A stretch of DNA of 64,000 nucleotides, taken from Sphingomonas sp. MA1305 (GTDB lineage Bacteria; Pseudomonadota; Alphaproteobacteria; Sphingomonadales; Sphingomonadaceae). Under the pieces are notes generated by a model, which ran no database searches, was not told the origin of the DNA, and saw nothing but the letters and a program-made list of their open reading frames with translations. Made by a program: the position numbers and the translations under genes. Position 1 is the first letter of the stretch; every line of letters begins with the position of its first letter. Positions 1 to 7,532 of this stretch are shown in pieces. The stretch is taken from assembly GCF_016107325.1 (NCBI RefSeq), contig NZ_RCVT01000001.1, forward strand, positions 1,178,001-1,242,000, given 5' to 3'.

Positions 1-44
1 GCCGGATCGATGGCGGCGGTGGTCGGGATGACCGGGGCGTTCAT
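1..44 (-). CDS. Start of a gene cut by the window edge, possibly methylcrotonyl-CoA carboxylase carboxyltransferase subunit
   Basis: Only the first 14 codons are present, reading MNAPVIPTTAAIDP. The ATG at 44 lies 10 bases after the stop of the isovaleryl-CoA dehydrogenase gene on the same strand, with a GGA upstream, so the two are probably co-transcribed. In leucine and isovalerate catabolism the next enzyme after isovaleryl-CoA dehydrogenase is methylcrotonyl-CoA carboxylase, and its beta subunit often follows in this position. The identity is inferred from position and a short N-terminal resemblance; the fragment alone cannot prove it. Confidence 0.4.
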   Translation of the reverse strand, partial: MNAPVIPTTAAIDP

Positions 45-54
45 GCCGCCGTCC

Positions 55-1224
55 TCACTGCGCCACCTTGGGGGCGGCGCCGATCAATTCGCGGCCGATC
101 AGCATGCGGCGGATCTCGTTGGTCCCCGCCCCGATGTCGAGCAGCTTGGCGTCGCGCATGAAGCGTTCGACCGGCCAGTCCTTGGTATAGCCCGCACCGC
201 CCAGCGCCTGGATCGCCTCCAGCGCCACCTTCACCGCATTCTCGCTCGCCAGCAGAATCGCGCCGGCCGCGTCGAAGCGGGTCGTCTTGCCCGCGTCGCA
301 GCTCTTCGCCACCGCATAGACATAGGCACGCGCCGAATTGAGCGCGATATACATGTCGGCGACCTTCGCCTGCATCAGCTGGAACTGGCCGATCGGCTGG
401 CCGAACTGCTTGCGCTCGCGGACATAGGGGATGACGACGTCGAGGCAGGCCTGCATGATGCCGAGCTGGATCGCGGCGAGCACCGCCCGTTCATAGTCGA
501 GGCCGCTCATCAGCACCCCGACCCCGCCGTTCAGCGGGCCCATGACGTTCTCGCGCGGTACCTCGCACCCGTCGAACACCAGCTCCGCGGTCGGCGAGCC
601 GCGCATGCCCATCTTGTCGATCTTCTGCCCGATCGAAAAGCCGGGCATGTCCTTCTCGATCAGGAAGGCGGTGATGCCGCGGCTGCCTTCGCCCGTCTTG
701 GCATAGACGACGAGCGTGTCGGCATAGGCCGCGTTGGTGATCCAGAATTTCGTCCCGTCGAGCACGTAGCCGCGATCGGTTTCGCGCGCGCGCAGCTTCA
801 TCGACACGACGTCGGAGCCGGCGTTCGCCTCTGACATCGCCAGGCTGCCGACATGCTCGCCGGAAATGAGCTTGGGCAGATATTTGGCCTTTTGCTCCGG
901 ATTGGCCCAGCGGCGGATCTGATTGACGCAGAGGTTGGAATGCGCGCCATAGCTGAGCCCGATCGAGCCCGAGGCGCGCGAAACCTCCTCCACCGCGACG
1001 ACATGTTCGAGATAGCCGAGGCCAAGACCGCCGTCGGCCTCCTCGACGGTGATGCCGTGCAGGCCCAGTTCCCCCATGGCGGGCCACAGCTCGTCGCGCG
1101 GGAACCAGTCGTCGGCGTCGATCTTCGCCGCCAGCGGCGCGATCCGGTCGGTCGCGAAGCGCCGGGTGCTGTCGCGGATCATCTCCGCCGCCTCGCCGAG
1201 CGCGAAATCAAAATCGGGGGTCAC
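55..1224 (-). CDS. ivd: Isovaleryl-CoA dehydrogenase
   Basis: Acyl-CoA dehydrogenase family flavoprotein of 389 residues that would oxidise isovaleryl-CoA to 3-methylcrotonyl-CoA in leucine breakdown, passing electrons to ETF. Visible family features are the FAD-contact stretch [10 protein letters not shown] (about residues 129-138), the WITNA segment (161-165) and a C-terminal [17 protein letters not shown] block. The glutamate in LDYERAVLA (about E245) sits at the helix-G position used as catalytic base in isovaleryl-CoA dehydrogenases, unlike the C-terminal base of short-chain enzymes. The GTG start at 1224 is chosen because GGAGAGG lies just upstream and the length then fits the family. 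The same frame stays open far upstream opposite frmA, but that part is not protein-like. It probably heads a leucine-degradation operon running out of the window. Confidence 0.9.
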   Translation of the reverse strand: MTPDFDFALGEAAEMIRDSTRRFATDRIAPLAAKIDADDWFPRDELWPAMGELGLHGITVEEADGGLGLGYLEHVVAVEEVSRASGSIGLSYGAHSNLCVNQIRRWANPEQKAKYLPKLISGEHVGSLAMSEANAGSDVVSMKLRARETDRGYVLDGTKFWITNAAYADTLVVYAKTGEGSRGITAFLIEKDMPGFSIGQKIDKMGMRGSPTAELVFDGCEVPRENVMGPLNGGVGVLMSGLDYERAVLAAIQLGIMQACLDVVIPYVRERKQFGQPIGQFQLMQAKVADMYIALNSARAYVYAVAKSCDAGKTTRFDAAGAILLASENAVKVALEAIQALGGAGYTKDWPVERFMRDAKLLDIGAGTNEIRRMLIGRELIGAAPKVAQ

Positions 1225-1353
1225 AGCCGCCACCTCTCCACATATCGTTGCAAATGCGACTAGCAGGCCGGCGTCAGCGATCAACCCTGGATGCTTGCGG
1301 CCGAGGCGCGCAGTGAATACCGGTTCGCCCGTCACCGATCGGAGCCAATGCCC

Positions 1354-2460
1354 ATGAAGACCCGCGCCGCCGTCGCGTTCGAGGCCAAACAGCCGCTGGA
1401 GATCGTCGAACTCGACCTCGAAGGCCCCAAGGCCGGCGAGGTGTTGGTCGAGATCATGGCGACCGGCATCTGCCACACCGACGCCTATACGCTTGACGGC
1501 CTCGACAGCGAGGGGCTGTTCCCGAGCGTGCTCGGTCACGAGGGCTGCGGCATCGTCCGCGAGGTCGGCGCCGGGGTGACCAGCGTCGTGCCGGGCGATC
1601 ACGTCATCCCGCTGTACACGCCCGAATGCCGCCAGTGTAAATCGTGCCTCAGCCAGAAGACCAATCTCTGCACCGCGATCCGCGCGACCCAGGGCAAGGG
1701 ATTGATGCCGGACGGCACCACCCGCTTCAGCTACAAGGGCCAGCCGATCTTTCACTATATGGGCTGCTCGACCTTCTCCAACTTCACCGTCCTGCCCGAG
1801 ATCGCGGTGGCGAAGATCCGCGAAGACGCTCCGTTCGACACGACCTGCTACGTCGGCTGCGGCGTGACGACCGGCGTCGGCGCGGTCGTCAACACCGCCA
1901 AGGTCGAGCCCGGTGCGACGGTGATCGTGTTCGGCCTGGGTGGCATCGGCCTCAACGTCATCCAGGGCGCGAAGCTGGCCGGCGCGCTGCGCATCATCGG
2001 CGTCGACATCAATCCGGATCGCGAGGAATGGGGGCGCCGCTTCGGCATGACCGACTTCGTCAATCCCCGCGACATCGGAGACATCGTGCCGCATCTGATC
2101 GCGATGACCGACGGCGGTGGCGATTACACGTTCGACTGCACCGGCAACACCGTGGTGATGCGCCAGGCGCTGGAGAGCGCGCATCGCGGCTGGGGCGAAT
2201 CGATCATCATCGGCGTCGCCGAGGCGGGCAAGGAGATCGCGACGCGGCCGTTCCAGCTCGTCACCGGCCGGACGTGGAAGGGCACGGCCTTCGGCGGCGC
2301 GCGCGGGCGCACCGATACGCCAAAGATCGTCGACTGGTATATGAACGGGCTGATCGAGATCGACCCGATGATCACCCACCGGCTGAGCCTGGACGAGATC
2401 AATACCGGCTTCGACCTGATGCATGCGGGCGAGAGCATCCGCAGCGTCGTCATCTACTGA
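1354..2460 (+). CDS. frmA: S-(hydroxymethyl)glutathione dehydrogenase (class III alcohol dehydrogenase)
   Basis: Zinc- and NAD-dependent enzyme of 368 residues that oxidises S-hydroxymethylglutathione, formed from formaldehyde and glutathione, to S-formylglutathione. Catalytic zinc ligands are visible as C40 (TGICHTD), H62 with E63 (LGHEG) and C169 (VGCGVTTG). The structural zinc site is the four cysteines at about 92, 95, 98 and 106. The NAD-binding GLGGIG lies at 194-199. An ATG two codons earlier (1348) exists, but the GGAG at 1341 is correctly spaced only for 1354. It is the first gene of a cassette with a VOC protein and S-formylglutathione hydrolase, which strongly supports the formaldehyde role. 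Confidence 0.95.
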   Translation: MKTRAAVAFEAKQPLEIVELDLEGPKAGEVLVEIMATGICHTDAYTLDGLDSEGLFPSVLGHEGCGIVREVGAGVTSVVPGDHVIPLYTPECRQCKSCLSQKTNLCTAIRATQGKGLMPDGTTRFSYKGQPIFHYMGCSTFSNFTVLPEIAVAKIREDAPFDTTCYVGCGVTTGVGAVVNTAKVEPGATVIVFGLGGIGLNVIQGAKLAGALRIIGVDINPDREEWGRRFGMTDFVNPRDIGDIVPHLIAMTDGGGDYTFDCTGNTVVMRQALESAHRGWGESIIIGVAEAGKEIATRPFQLVTGRTWKGTAFGGARGRTDTPKIVDWYMNGLIEIDPMITHRLSLDEINTGFDLMHAGESIRSVVIY

Positions 2461-2471
2461 GGAGAACGGAC

Positions 2472-2855
2472 ATGTTCAGCCACGTCATGGTCGGTGCCAA
2501 CGACATCGCGGCATCGCAGGCCTTCTACGATGCCGCCCTCACCGCGATCGGCATTCCCCCGGGACGTCGCGATCCAAAAGGACGCGTGGCCTATATGCAT
2601 GGCGGCAGCTTCTTCATGCTCACCACGCCGATCGACGGGGCACCGGCGTGCCACGCCAACGGGGGGACGATCGGCTTCCGCGCCGCGGATCCGGAAGCGA
2701 TCGACGCCTGGCACGAGCCGGGCGTGGCGCATGGCGGTACCCCGTGCGAGGATCCGCCAGGCTGGCGCGACAGTCCGTTCGGCCGGCTGTACCTCGCCTA
2801 TCTGCGCGATCCGTCGGGCAACAAGGTCTGCGCCATGCACGGGCCGGCCGCATGA
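2472..2855 (+). CDS. VOC (glyoxalase/bleomycin-resistance fold) family protein in the formaldehyde cassette
   Basis: A 127-residue single-domain protein of the vicinal oxygen chelate superfamily. It starts [15 protein letters not shown] and ends with the usual [15 protein letters not shown] strand, the region that carries a metal ligand in many relatives. It sits 11 bases after frmA with GGAGA as ribosome site, and its stop overlaps the start of fghA in ATGA, so all three genes are almost certainly translated from one message. The substrate is unknown. Because it lies between the two glutathione-dependent formaldehyde enzymes, a role with glutathione adducts is a reasonable inference. Members of this fold also include dioxygenases and resistance proteins, so the function should not be assumed. 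Confidence 0.8.
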   Translation: MFSHVMVGANDIAASQAFYDAALTAIGIPPGRRDPKGRVAYMHGGSFFMLTTPIDGAPACHANGGTIGFRAADPEAIDAWHEPGVAHGGTPCEDPPGWRDSPFGRLYLAYLRDPSGNKVCAMHGPAA

Positions 2856-3715
2856 CTATGGGCCTGGGTGTGGAGACGGTATCGACGGCCAAGGCGCATG
2901 GCGGGACGCAGGGTGTCTACCGTCATACCAGCGCGGCGACAGGTACCGCGATGACCTTCTCGGTCTTCGTGCCCGATCACGCGCCGGGCGCGACGCTGCC
3001 GGTCGTCTGGTATCTGTCCGGGCTGACCTGCACCCACGCCAACGTCACCGACAAGGGCGAGTATCGGCGTGCCTGCGCCGAGCTGGGTCTGATCTTCGTC
3101 GCACCGGACACCAGCCCGCGTGGTGAGGGCGTCGCAGACGATCCTGATGGTGCCTATGACTTCGGGCTCGGCGCCGGCTTCTACGTCGATGCCACCGCAG
3201 CGCCTTTCACGCCGCATTATCGCATGTGGAGCTATGTCACCGAGGAACTGCCCGCGCTGATCGGCGCGGAATTCCCGGCAGACCTTACGCGTCAGTCGAT
3301 CCTCGGCCATTCGATGGGCGGTCACGGCGCACTGACGATCGGTCTGACCTTTCCGGAGCGATTCCGTGCGATATCGGCCTTCGCCCCGATTGTCGCGCCA
3401 TCGCAAGTGCCTTGGGGCAGGAAGGCGCTGGCTGGGTATCTTGGTGACGAACAGGCTGCCTGGCGGCCTCATGACGCAATTGCGTTGATCGAGGACGGCG
3501 CCCGGATTTCGGCGCTGCTCATCGATCAGGGCGATGCCGACCAGTTTCTGGCCGAGCAATTGCGCCCCGACCTGCTGGCCGATGCGTGCCGGCGCGCGGG
3601 GATCGATTGCACGCTGCGCATCCAGCCGGGCTACGACCACAGCTATTTCTTCGTATCGACCTTCATGGGCGATCACCTGCGCTGGCACGCGGCGCGTTTG
3701 CATACCGGGTCTTAA
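2852..3715 (+). CDS. fghA: S-formylglutathione hydrolase
   Basis: Alpha/beta-hydrolase (esterase D family) of 287 residues that splits S-formylglutathione to formate and glutathione, completing formaldehyde detoxification begun by FrmA. The nucleophile elbow GHSMGGHGA places the serine at about 154; the acid is probably D230 in DQGDADQFL and the histidine is H263 in YDHSYFF. SGLTCTHANV near residue 60 is typical of the family. The ATG at 2852 overlaps the VOC stop by four bases. After this gene only 46 bases separate it from the next start, so read-through into the following secreted protein is possible. Confidence 0.95.
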   Translation: MTMGLGVETVSTAKAHGGTQGVYRHTSAATGTAMTFSVFVPDHAPGATLPVVWYLSGLTCTHANVTDKGEYRRACAELGLIFVAPDTSPRGEGVADDPDGAYDFGLGAGFYVDATAAPFTPHYRMWSYVTEELPALIGAEFPADLTRQSILGHSMGGHGALTIGLTFPERFRAISAFAPIVAPSQVPWGRKALAGYLGDEQAAWRPHDAIALIEDGARISALLIDQGDADQFLAEQLRPDLLADACRRAGIDCTLRIQPGYDHSYFFVSTFMGDHLRWHAARLHTGS

Positions 3716-3761
3716 CCGCGCACCGATACGGCTGCGACGGTCGAGAATCGGGAGACCTCGT

Positions 3762-4448
3762 GTGACAATCAAAGCATGCCTGTTCCTGCTCGCGGCGAGC
3801 GTGCCTGCCGCCGCATACGCGGCCGACGCGCCCTATTACGGTCCGATGAAGAAGATCGACGGATGGTGGGGCCTTGGGATGAAGGTGGGTTACGACGTCC
3901 GCCTTCAAAAAGACGGCAGCTGGCGGGTCGATGCAGTGATGCGCCGCGGGGATGCCCTGTCCGTCGCCATGTACCGCGCGGCCGAAATGGCCCGCGCGGG
4001 CGGCCATGACTACGTGCAATTCCTCGGCGGCAGCGCAAGCCGCGGCGGCGGCACCGAGGCCGCCACCGTTATTGCTCGGCCAAGCGACGTCTCGGCGCCG
4101 CCGACCGAATGCGCGGGACGCCGACGGGACGCCTGCTACACCGCCGATGCGGCGGAGGTGATGCGTATTTTGGGCGGCCCGGACGGTAGTCAGCCGGGCG
4201 TCGCCATCGTCGACCATGTCGACCGCTTCGGCCGCTCGGTATTCCTTAGCGGCTTCGGCATTGGCAAAGTGGATTCCGGCAGCGCCCGCGTTGCTGCCGC
4301 ACCGCCCGCACCGACGCCGCAGCCGGCGATGCGCATGCCGGTCTCAGCACGACTGCCCGATGCGCAAGACCGGTTCGAGCAGGCGCTCAAGGAACAGCAG
4401 TCGGTTCGAGGGCGCGACCCCCGCCAGGGCTGGACGATCAGCGACTAA
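3762..4448 (+). CDS. Hypothetical secreted protein
   Basis: A 228-residue protein with a clear N-terminal signal peptide (MTIKACLFLLAASVPAAAYA, cleaved near residue 20). I do not recognise the family. The mature part begins with an aromatic stretch (DGWWGLGMKVGYDV) and has two central cysteines (TECAGRRRDACYTAD), suggesting a disulfide in the periplasm, then a proline-rich segment (APPAPTPQP) and a charged tail. The GTG start is chosen for GGAGA six bases upstream and for the signal peptide it yields. Its stop overlaps the stop of the convergent acetyltransferase gene by four bases. It could be co-transcribed with the formaldehyde genes, but nothing in the protein points to that pathway. Confidence 0.7.
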   Translation: MTIKACLFLLAASVPAAAYAADAPYYGPMKKIDGWWGLGMKVGYDVRLQKDGSWRVDAVMRRGDALSVAMYRAAEMARAGGHDYVQFLGGSASRGGGTEAATVIARPSDVSAPPTECAGRRRDACYTADAAEVMRILGGPDGSQPGVAIVDHVDRFGRSVFLSGFGIGKVDSGSARVAAAPPAPTPQPAMRMPVSARLPDAQDRFEQALKEQQSVRGRDPRQGWTISD

Positions 4449-4966
4449 AGATCTCGGGCGTAGACCCGATCGTCGCACGCCGTTGCGCCGACGGTGAACG
4501 CGCGTTCGGTGACCACGGCGAATCCCTGACGCTCGTAGAAGGCACGGGCGCGGCTGTTGCCGGCGAAGACGCCGAGCAGCATCCGCCGCGCACCACGCGC
4601 CCGCGCATCGGCGATCGCCTGCGCCATCAGCATCGCACCTAAGCCGGTGCCGCGGGTGGCGGACAAGGTATAGATGCGGCGCAACTCGATGTCGCCGGCG
4701 CGCGTCTCCCCCACATCTTCGGGCGGAGTCAGCAAAGTGTAGCCGACAGGTGCGAGGCCGGCAGGATGCTCGGCCAGCGTCAGCACGAACGTCGGGTCGG
4801 CGGCCCAGGCGGCGAACCGCGCGACGCTGCTCTTGGCGGCAAGATGCGCGAGGATATCGGGACCGGCGAGCACGCCCGCGAAAGTCTCTAGGAAACTGGC
4901 CTGCGCGACCAGCGCGACTGCGGGTGCATCGTCGACCGACGCACGCCGCAGCCGCCAGTCGGTCAT
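4445..4966 (-). CDS. GNAT family N-acetyltransferase
   Basis: A 173-residue protein of the GNAT superfamily, which moves an acetyl group from acetyl-CoA to an amine. The acetyl-CoA loop appears as RGTGLGAMLMAQAI, preceded by the IELRRIYTL strand, and the domain closes with NSRARAFYERQGFAV, a usual GNAT C-terminal motif. The substrate cannot be read from sequence; protein N-termini, small amines and antibiotics are all possible. The ATG shares a base with the ndk stop (TGATG), so translation is probably coupled to ndk. Confidence 0.85.
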   Translation of the reverse strand: MTDWRLRRASVDDAPAVALVAQASFLETFAGVLAGPDILAHLAAKSSVARFAAWAADPTFVLTLAEHPAGLAPVGYTLLTPPEDVGETRAGDIELRRIYTLSATRGTGLGAMLMAQAIADARARGARRMLLGVFAGNSRARAFYERQGFAVVTERAFTVGATACDDRVYARDL

Positions 4967-5388
4967 CAGCCGACGATCTCTTCGGGCTTGAAGAAATAGG
5001 CGATCTCGATCTCGGCATTCTCGTCCGAGTCCGAGCCATGAACGGTGTTCGCCTCGATCGACTCGGCCAGTTCCTTGCGGATCGTGCCGGGCTCTGCGTT
5101 CGCCGGGTTGGTCGCGCCCATGATGTCGCGGTTGCGCTGCATGGCGTTCTCGCCCTCGAGCACCTGCACGACCACCGGACCCGAGATCATGAACTCGACC
5201 AGGTCGTTGAAGAAGGGACGCTCCTTGTGGACCGCGTAGAAGCCCTCGGCCTGCTCGCGGGTCATGTGGATGCGCTTGGACGCGACGACGCGCAGGCCGG
5301 CATCCTCCAGCATCTTGGTGACCGCACCGGTCAGGTTGCGGCGGGTGGCGTCGGGCTTGATGATCGAAAAGGTCCGGTTCGCGGCCAT
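4966..5388 (-). CDS. ndk: Nucleoside diphosphate kinase
   Basis: A 140-residue enzyme that keeps nucleoside triphosphates balanced by moving phosphate from ATP to NDPs through a phosphohistidine. The catalytic histidine is H117 in NTVHGSDS, and the N-terminal [14 protein letters not shown] is the family hallmark. The ATG at 5388 gives the normal family length and N-terminus. A GTG nine bases earlier would add MTI and is closer to the AGGAG, so the exact start is slightly uncertain. Upstream lies an 83-base gap before holC, which ends in the same direction, so ndk may have its own promoter there. Confidence 0.97.
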   Translation of the reverse strand: MAANRTFSIIKPDATRRNLTGAVTKMLEDAGLRVVASKRIHMTREQAEGFYAVHKERPFFNDLVEFMISGPVVVQVLEGENAMQRNRDIMGATNPANAEPGTIRKELAESIEANTVHGSDSDENAEIEIAYFFKPEEIVG

Positions 5389-5471
5389 GATGGTCACGGA
5401 GCTCCTGTGCTTGGGCTGTCGGTGGAAAGTGGCGCCGCCCTAGTCGCCGCGCCCCCACTTGGCAACACGGC

Positions 5472-5912
5472 TCAGGCGGCCTGTTCCCAGCGGCCGCTAT
5501 CGGACTGTTTCCAATAGCGACGTTCGACCCCATCGGCATCGCCGAGCGCGCGCCACGCCGCCCGCGCCGCGCCGATCTGGTCCTCGCCGAAGATGTGGAA
5601 GGCGCGGTCGAAGCCGAGTGCCTCGTCACGCCAGCGTCCGTCGACAATCGCGATGTGACGCGCACCATTGCCCGCCTCCGCCTCCGCCGCGATCAGTACC
5701 GGCTGGGCGGCATCGTCGCCCGATCCCACCCGCGCATGGGGGAGGAAACTGTCCGCCTGATAGGTCCACAGCAGCCGGTCGAGGTGCGCGCGCTGGTCCT
5801 TGCTTTCTGCGACGATCAGCAGCCGCGCGCCGCTCGTCACGACCTTGTCGGCGATCTGCGGCAGCACCCGATCGATGGGTGCCGCCGTCAGATGGTAGAA
5901 GTCGACCTGCAT
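5472..5912 (-). CDS. holC: DNA polymerase III subunit chi
   Basis: A 146-residue HolC-like protein, the clamp-loader subunit that links the polymerase III holoenzyme to single-strand binding protein. It begins MQVDFYHLTAAP and contains ESKDQRAHLDRLLWTYQADSFLPHA, the segment most conserved in this family (about residues 39-63). Its ATG overlaps the pepA stop (TGATG). The pepA-holC order is the same as in Escherichia coli and many other Proteobacteria, which supports the call. Confidence 0.92.
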   Translation of the reverse strand: MQVDFYHLTAAPIDRVLPQIADKVVTSGARLLIVAESKDQRAHLDRLLWTYQADSFLPHARVGSGDDAAQPVLIAAEAEAGNGARHIAIVDGRWRDEALGFDRAFHIFGEDQIGAARAAWRALGDADGVERRYWKQSDSGRWEQAA

Positions 5913-7372
5913 CAGCGCTCGAAATGCGCGGCGACGAAGCGGTCGAGCAGTTTGACGCCGTAGCCGGTGGCGCCCTTGTCGTACGTGGCGCCGGGCTTGT
6001 CGGACCAGACCATGCCGGCGATGTCGAGGTGCGCCCATTTCACCCCCTGATCGACGAAGCGCTTGATGAACTGCGCTGCGGTGATCGAGCCGGCGCCGCG
6101 CGGGCCGATGTTCTTCATGTCCGCGATCGGGCTGTCGAGCAGCTTGTCATAAGCGTCGGACATCGGAAAGCGCCACAATTTGTCGCCCGTCTCGGTCCCT
6201 GCGGCGAGCAGCTGATCGGCAAGCGCGTCGTCGTTGGCGAACAGGCCGCCATATTCGTTGCCCAGGCTGACGATCATTGCGCCGGTCAGCGTCGCGAGAT
6301 CGACGATCGTCGCGGGCTTGAACGTCGCCTGCGTCCAAGTGATCGCATCGGCGAGCACCAGCCGTCCTTCCGCATCGGTGTTGAGCACCTCTATCGTCTG
6401 ACCCGACATCGACGTCACGACGTCACCCGGACGCTGCGCATTGCCGTCGGGCATGTTCTCGACCAGGCCCATGACGCCGACGACGTTCGCCTTCGCCTTG
6501 CGCGCAGCCAGAGTCTTCATCACGCCGGCGACGGCACCCGCGCCGCCCATGTCCCACTTCATGTCCTCCATCCCGGGCCCGGGCTTGAGCGAGATGCCGC
6601 CGGTGTCGAAGGTCACGCCCTTGCCGACGAAGGCGAGCGTCGGTGCACCGTCGCCGCCGCCGTTCCACTTCAGCGCGAGCATCCGCGCCTCGCGCACTGA
6701 ACCCTGGCTGACGCCGAGCAGCGACCCCATGCCGAGCTCGCGCATCTGCGCCTCGTCGAGCACGACGATCTCCAGGCCGAGGCCGTCTACCGACTCCCGG
6801 ACGTAATCGACGAAGGTCTCGGGATAGAGGATGTTGGGCGGCAGCGTCACCAGAGTGCGGGTCAGTTCGAGACCGGCGGTGGTCGCCGCCTCGGCCTGCC
6901 AAGCGTCCTCGACGCCGGTTGCGGCGCCGGCGATCGTCAGCACCTGCAGCGTCGGCTTCTGCTTGTCGGTCAGCTTGGTGCGATAGATATCGTACCGCCA
7001 GCCGCGCTGCGCGGCGGCCGCGGCGAGGCGGGCGACCGCGGCAGGTTCGGCGCCTGCAGCCGAGACGTCGACGGCGAGCTCAGTCGCGCCGGACGTGAGC
7101 AGCTTGCCGGTCAGCGCGCCGCCGGCCTTGGCCCAGTCGGCTGGTTTGCCCTCGCCGACGCCGACGATCAGCCACTGACGGACGCCGCCGTCCTGCGTCG
7201 CGAAAAGTTCGACCAGCGCGCCCGCCTCGCCATCGAAGCGCGCCGCGCGCGTCGCCGCCGCGACCAGCGCCGGATCGACGCCGGCGAGCGCCGGTGTGCC
7301 CGCCCCCTTGGCGACGGGCACCGCGACGAGGGTCGCGGCGGGGGAGAGAGCCGGAGCGAAGCGAACGTCCAT
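5912..7372 (-). CDS. pepA: Leucyl aminopeptidase (M17 family)
   Basis: A 486-residue cytosolic aminopeptidase with a two-metal active site. The family signature NTDAEGRL is at about 331-338, and metal and catalytic residues are visible in GKGVTFDTGGISLKPG (K251, D256). The N-terminal third is the variable macro-like domain seen in M17 enzymes. It starts divergently from lptD across a gap of about 160 bases and is followed by holC with coupled translation. Some PepA proteins also bind DNA; nothing here shows that for this one. Confidence 0.96.
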   Translation of the reverse strand: MDVRFAPALSPAATLVAVPVAKGAGTPALAGVDPALVAAATRAARFDGEAGALVELFATQDGGVRQWLIVGVGEGKPADWAKAGGALTGKLLTSGATELAVDVSAAGAEPAAVARLAAAAAQRGWRYDIYRTKLTDKQKPTLQVLTIAGAATGVEDAWQAEAATTAGLELTRTLVTLPPNILYPETFVDYVRESVDGLGLEIVVLDEAQMRELGMGSLLGVSQGSVREARMLALKWNGGGDGAPTLAFVGKGVTFDTGGISLKPGPGMEDMKWDMGGAGAVAGVMKTLAARKAKANVVGVMGLVENMPDGNAQRPGDVVTSMSGQTIEVLNTDAEGRLVLADAITWTQATFKPATIVDLATLTGAMIVSLGNEYGGLFANDDALADQLLAAGTETGDKLWRFPMSDAYDKLLDSPIADMKNIGPRGAGSITAAQFIKRFVDQGVKWAHLDIAGMVWSDKPGATYDKGATGYGVKLLDRFVAAHFER

Positions 7373-7439
7373 GCGATCCTATTCCTGCATCATAGCGTTA
7401 AGGCCATGATCTAGGACTCGGCGACGCCAAGCACAACGA

Positions 7440-7468
7440 TTGCAGCGTCGCGCGGGTGATGCGATAGG
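7440..7468 (+). promoter_or_regulatory. Possible promoter of the lptD operon
   Basis: TTGCAG (7440-7445) and GATAGG (7463-7468) are separated by 17 bases in the divergent pepA/lptD gap. They match the sigma-70 pattern only partly, so this is a weak suggestion. Confidence 0.25.
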
Positions 7469-7532
7469 CGGCGGTCGTGCGGCATCGATCAGGGCGGTGC
7501 CGGGGTCGCCAAAGGGGTGAGTTCGAATCGTC

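Noticed and set aside
1225..2424. Upstream extension of the isovaleryl-CoA dehydrogenase frame by about 400 codons
   Set aside because: It lies antisense to frmA, is rich in R, A, D and H as expected for a shadow frame in high-G+C DNA, and a GTG with a good ribosome site at 1224 gives the normal protein.
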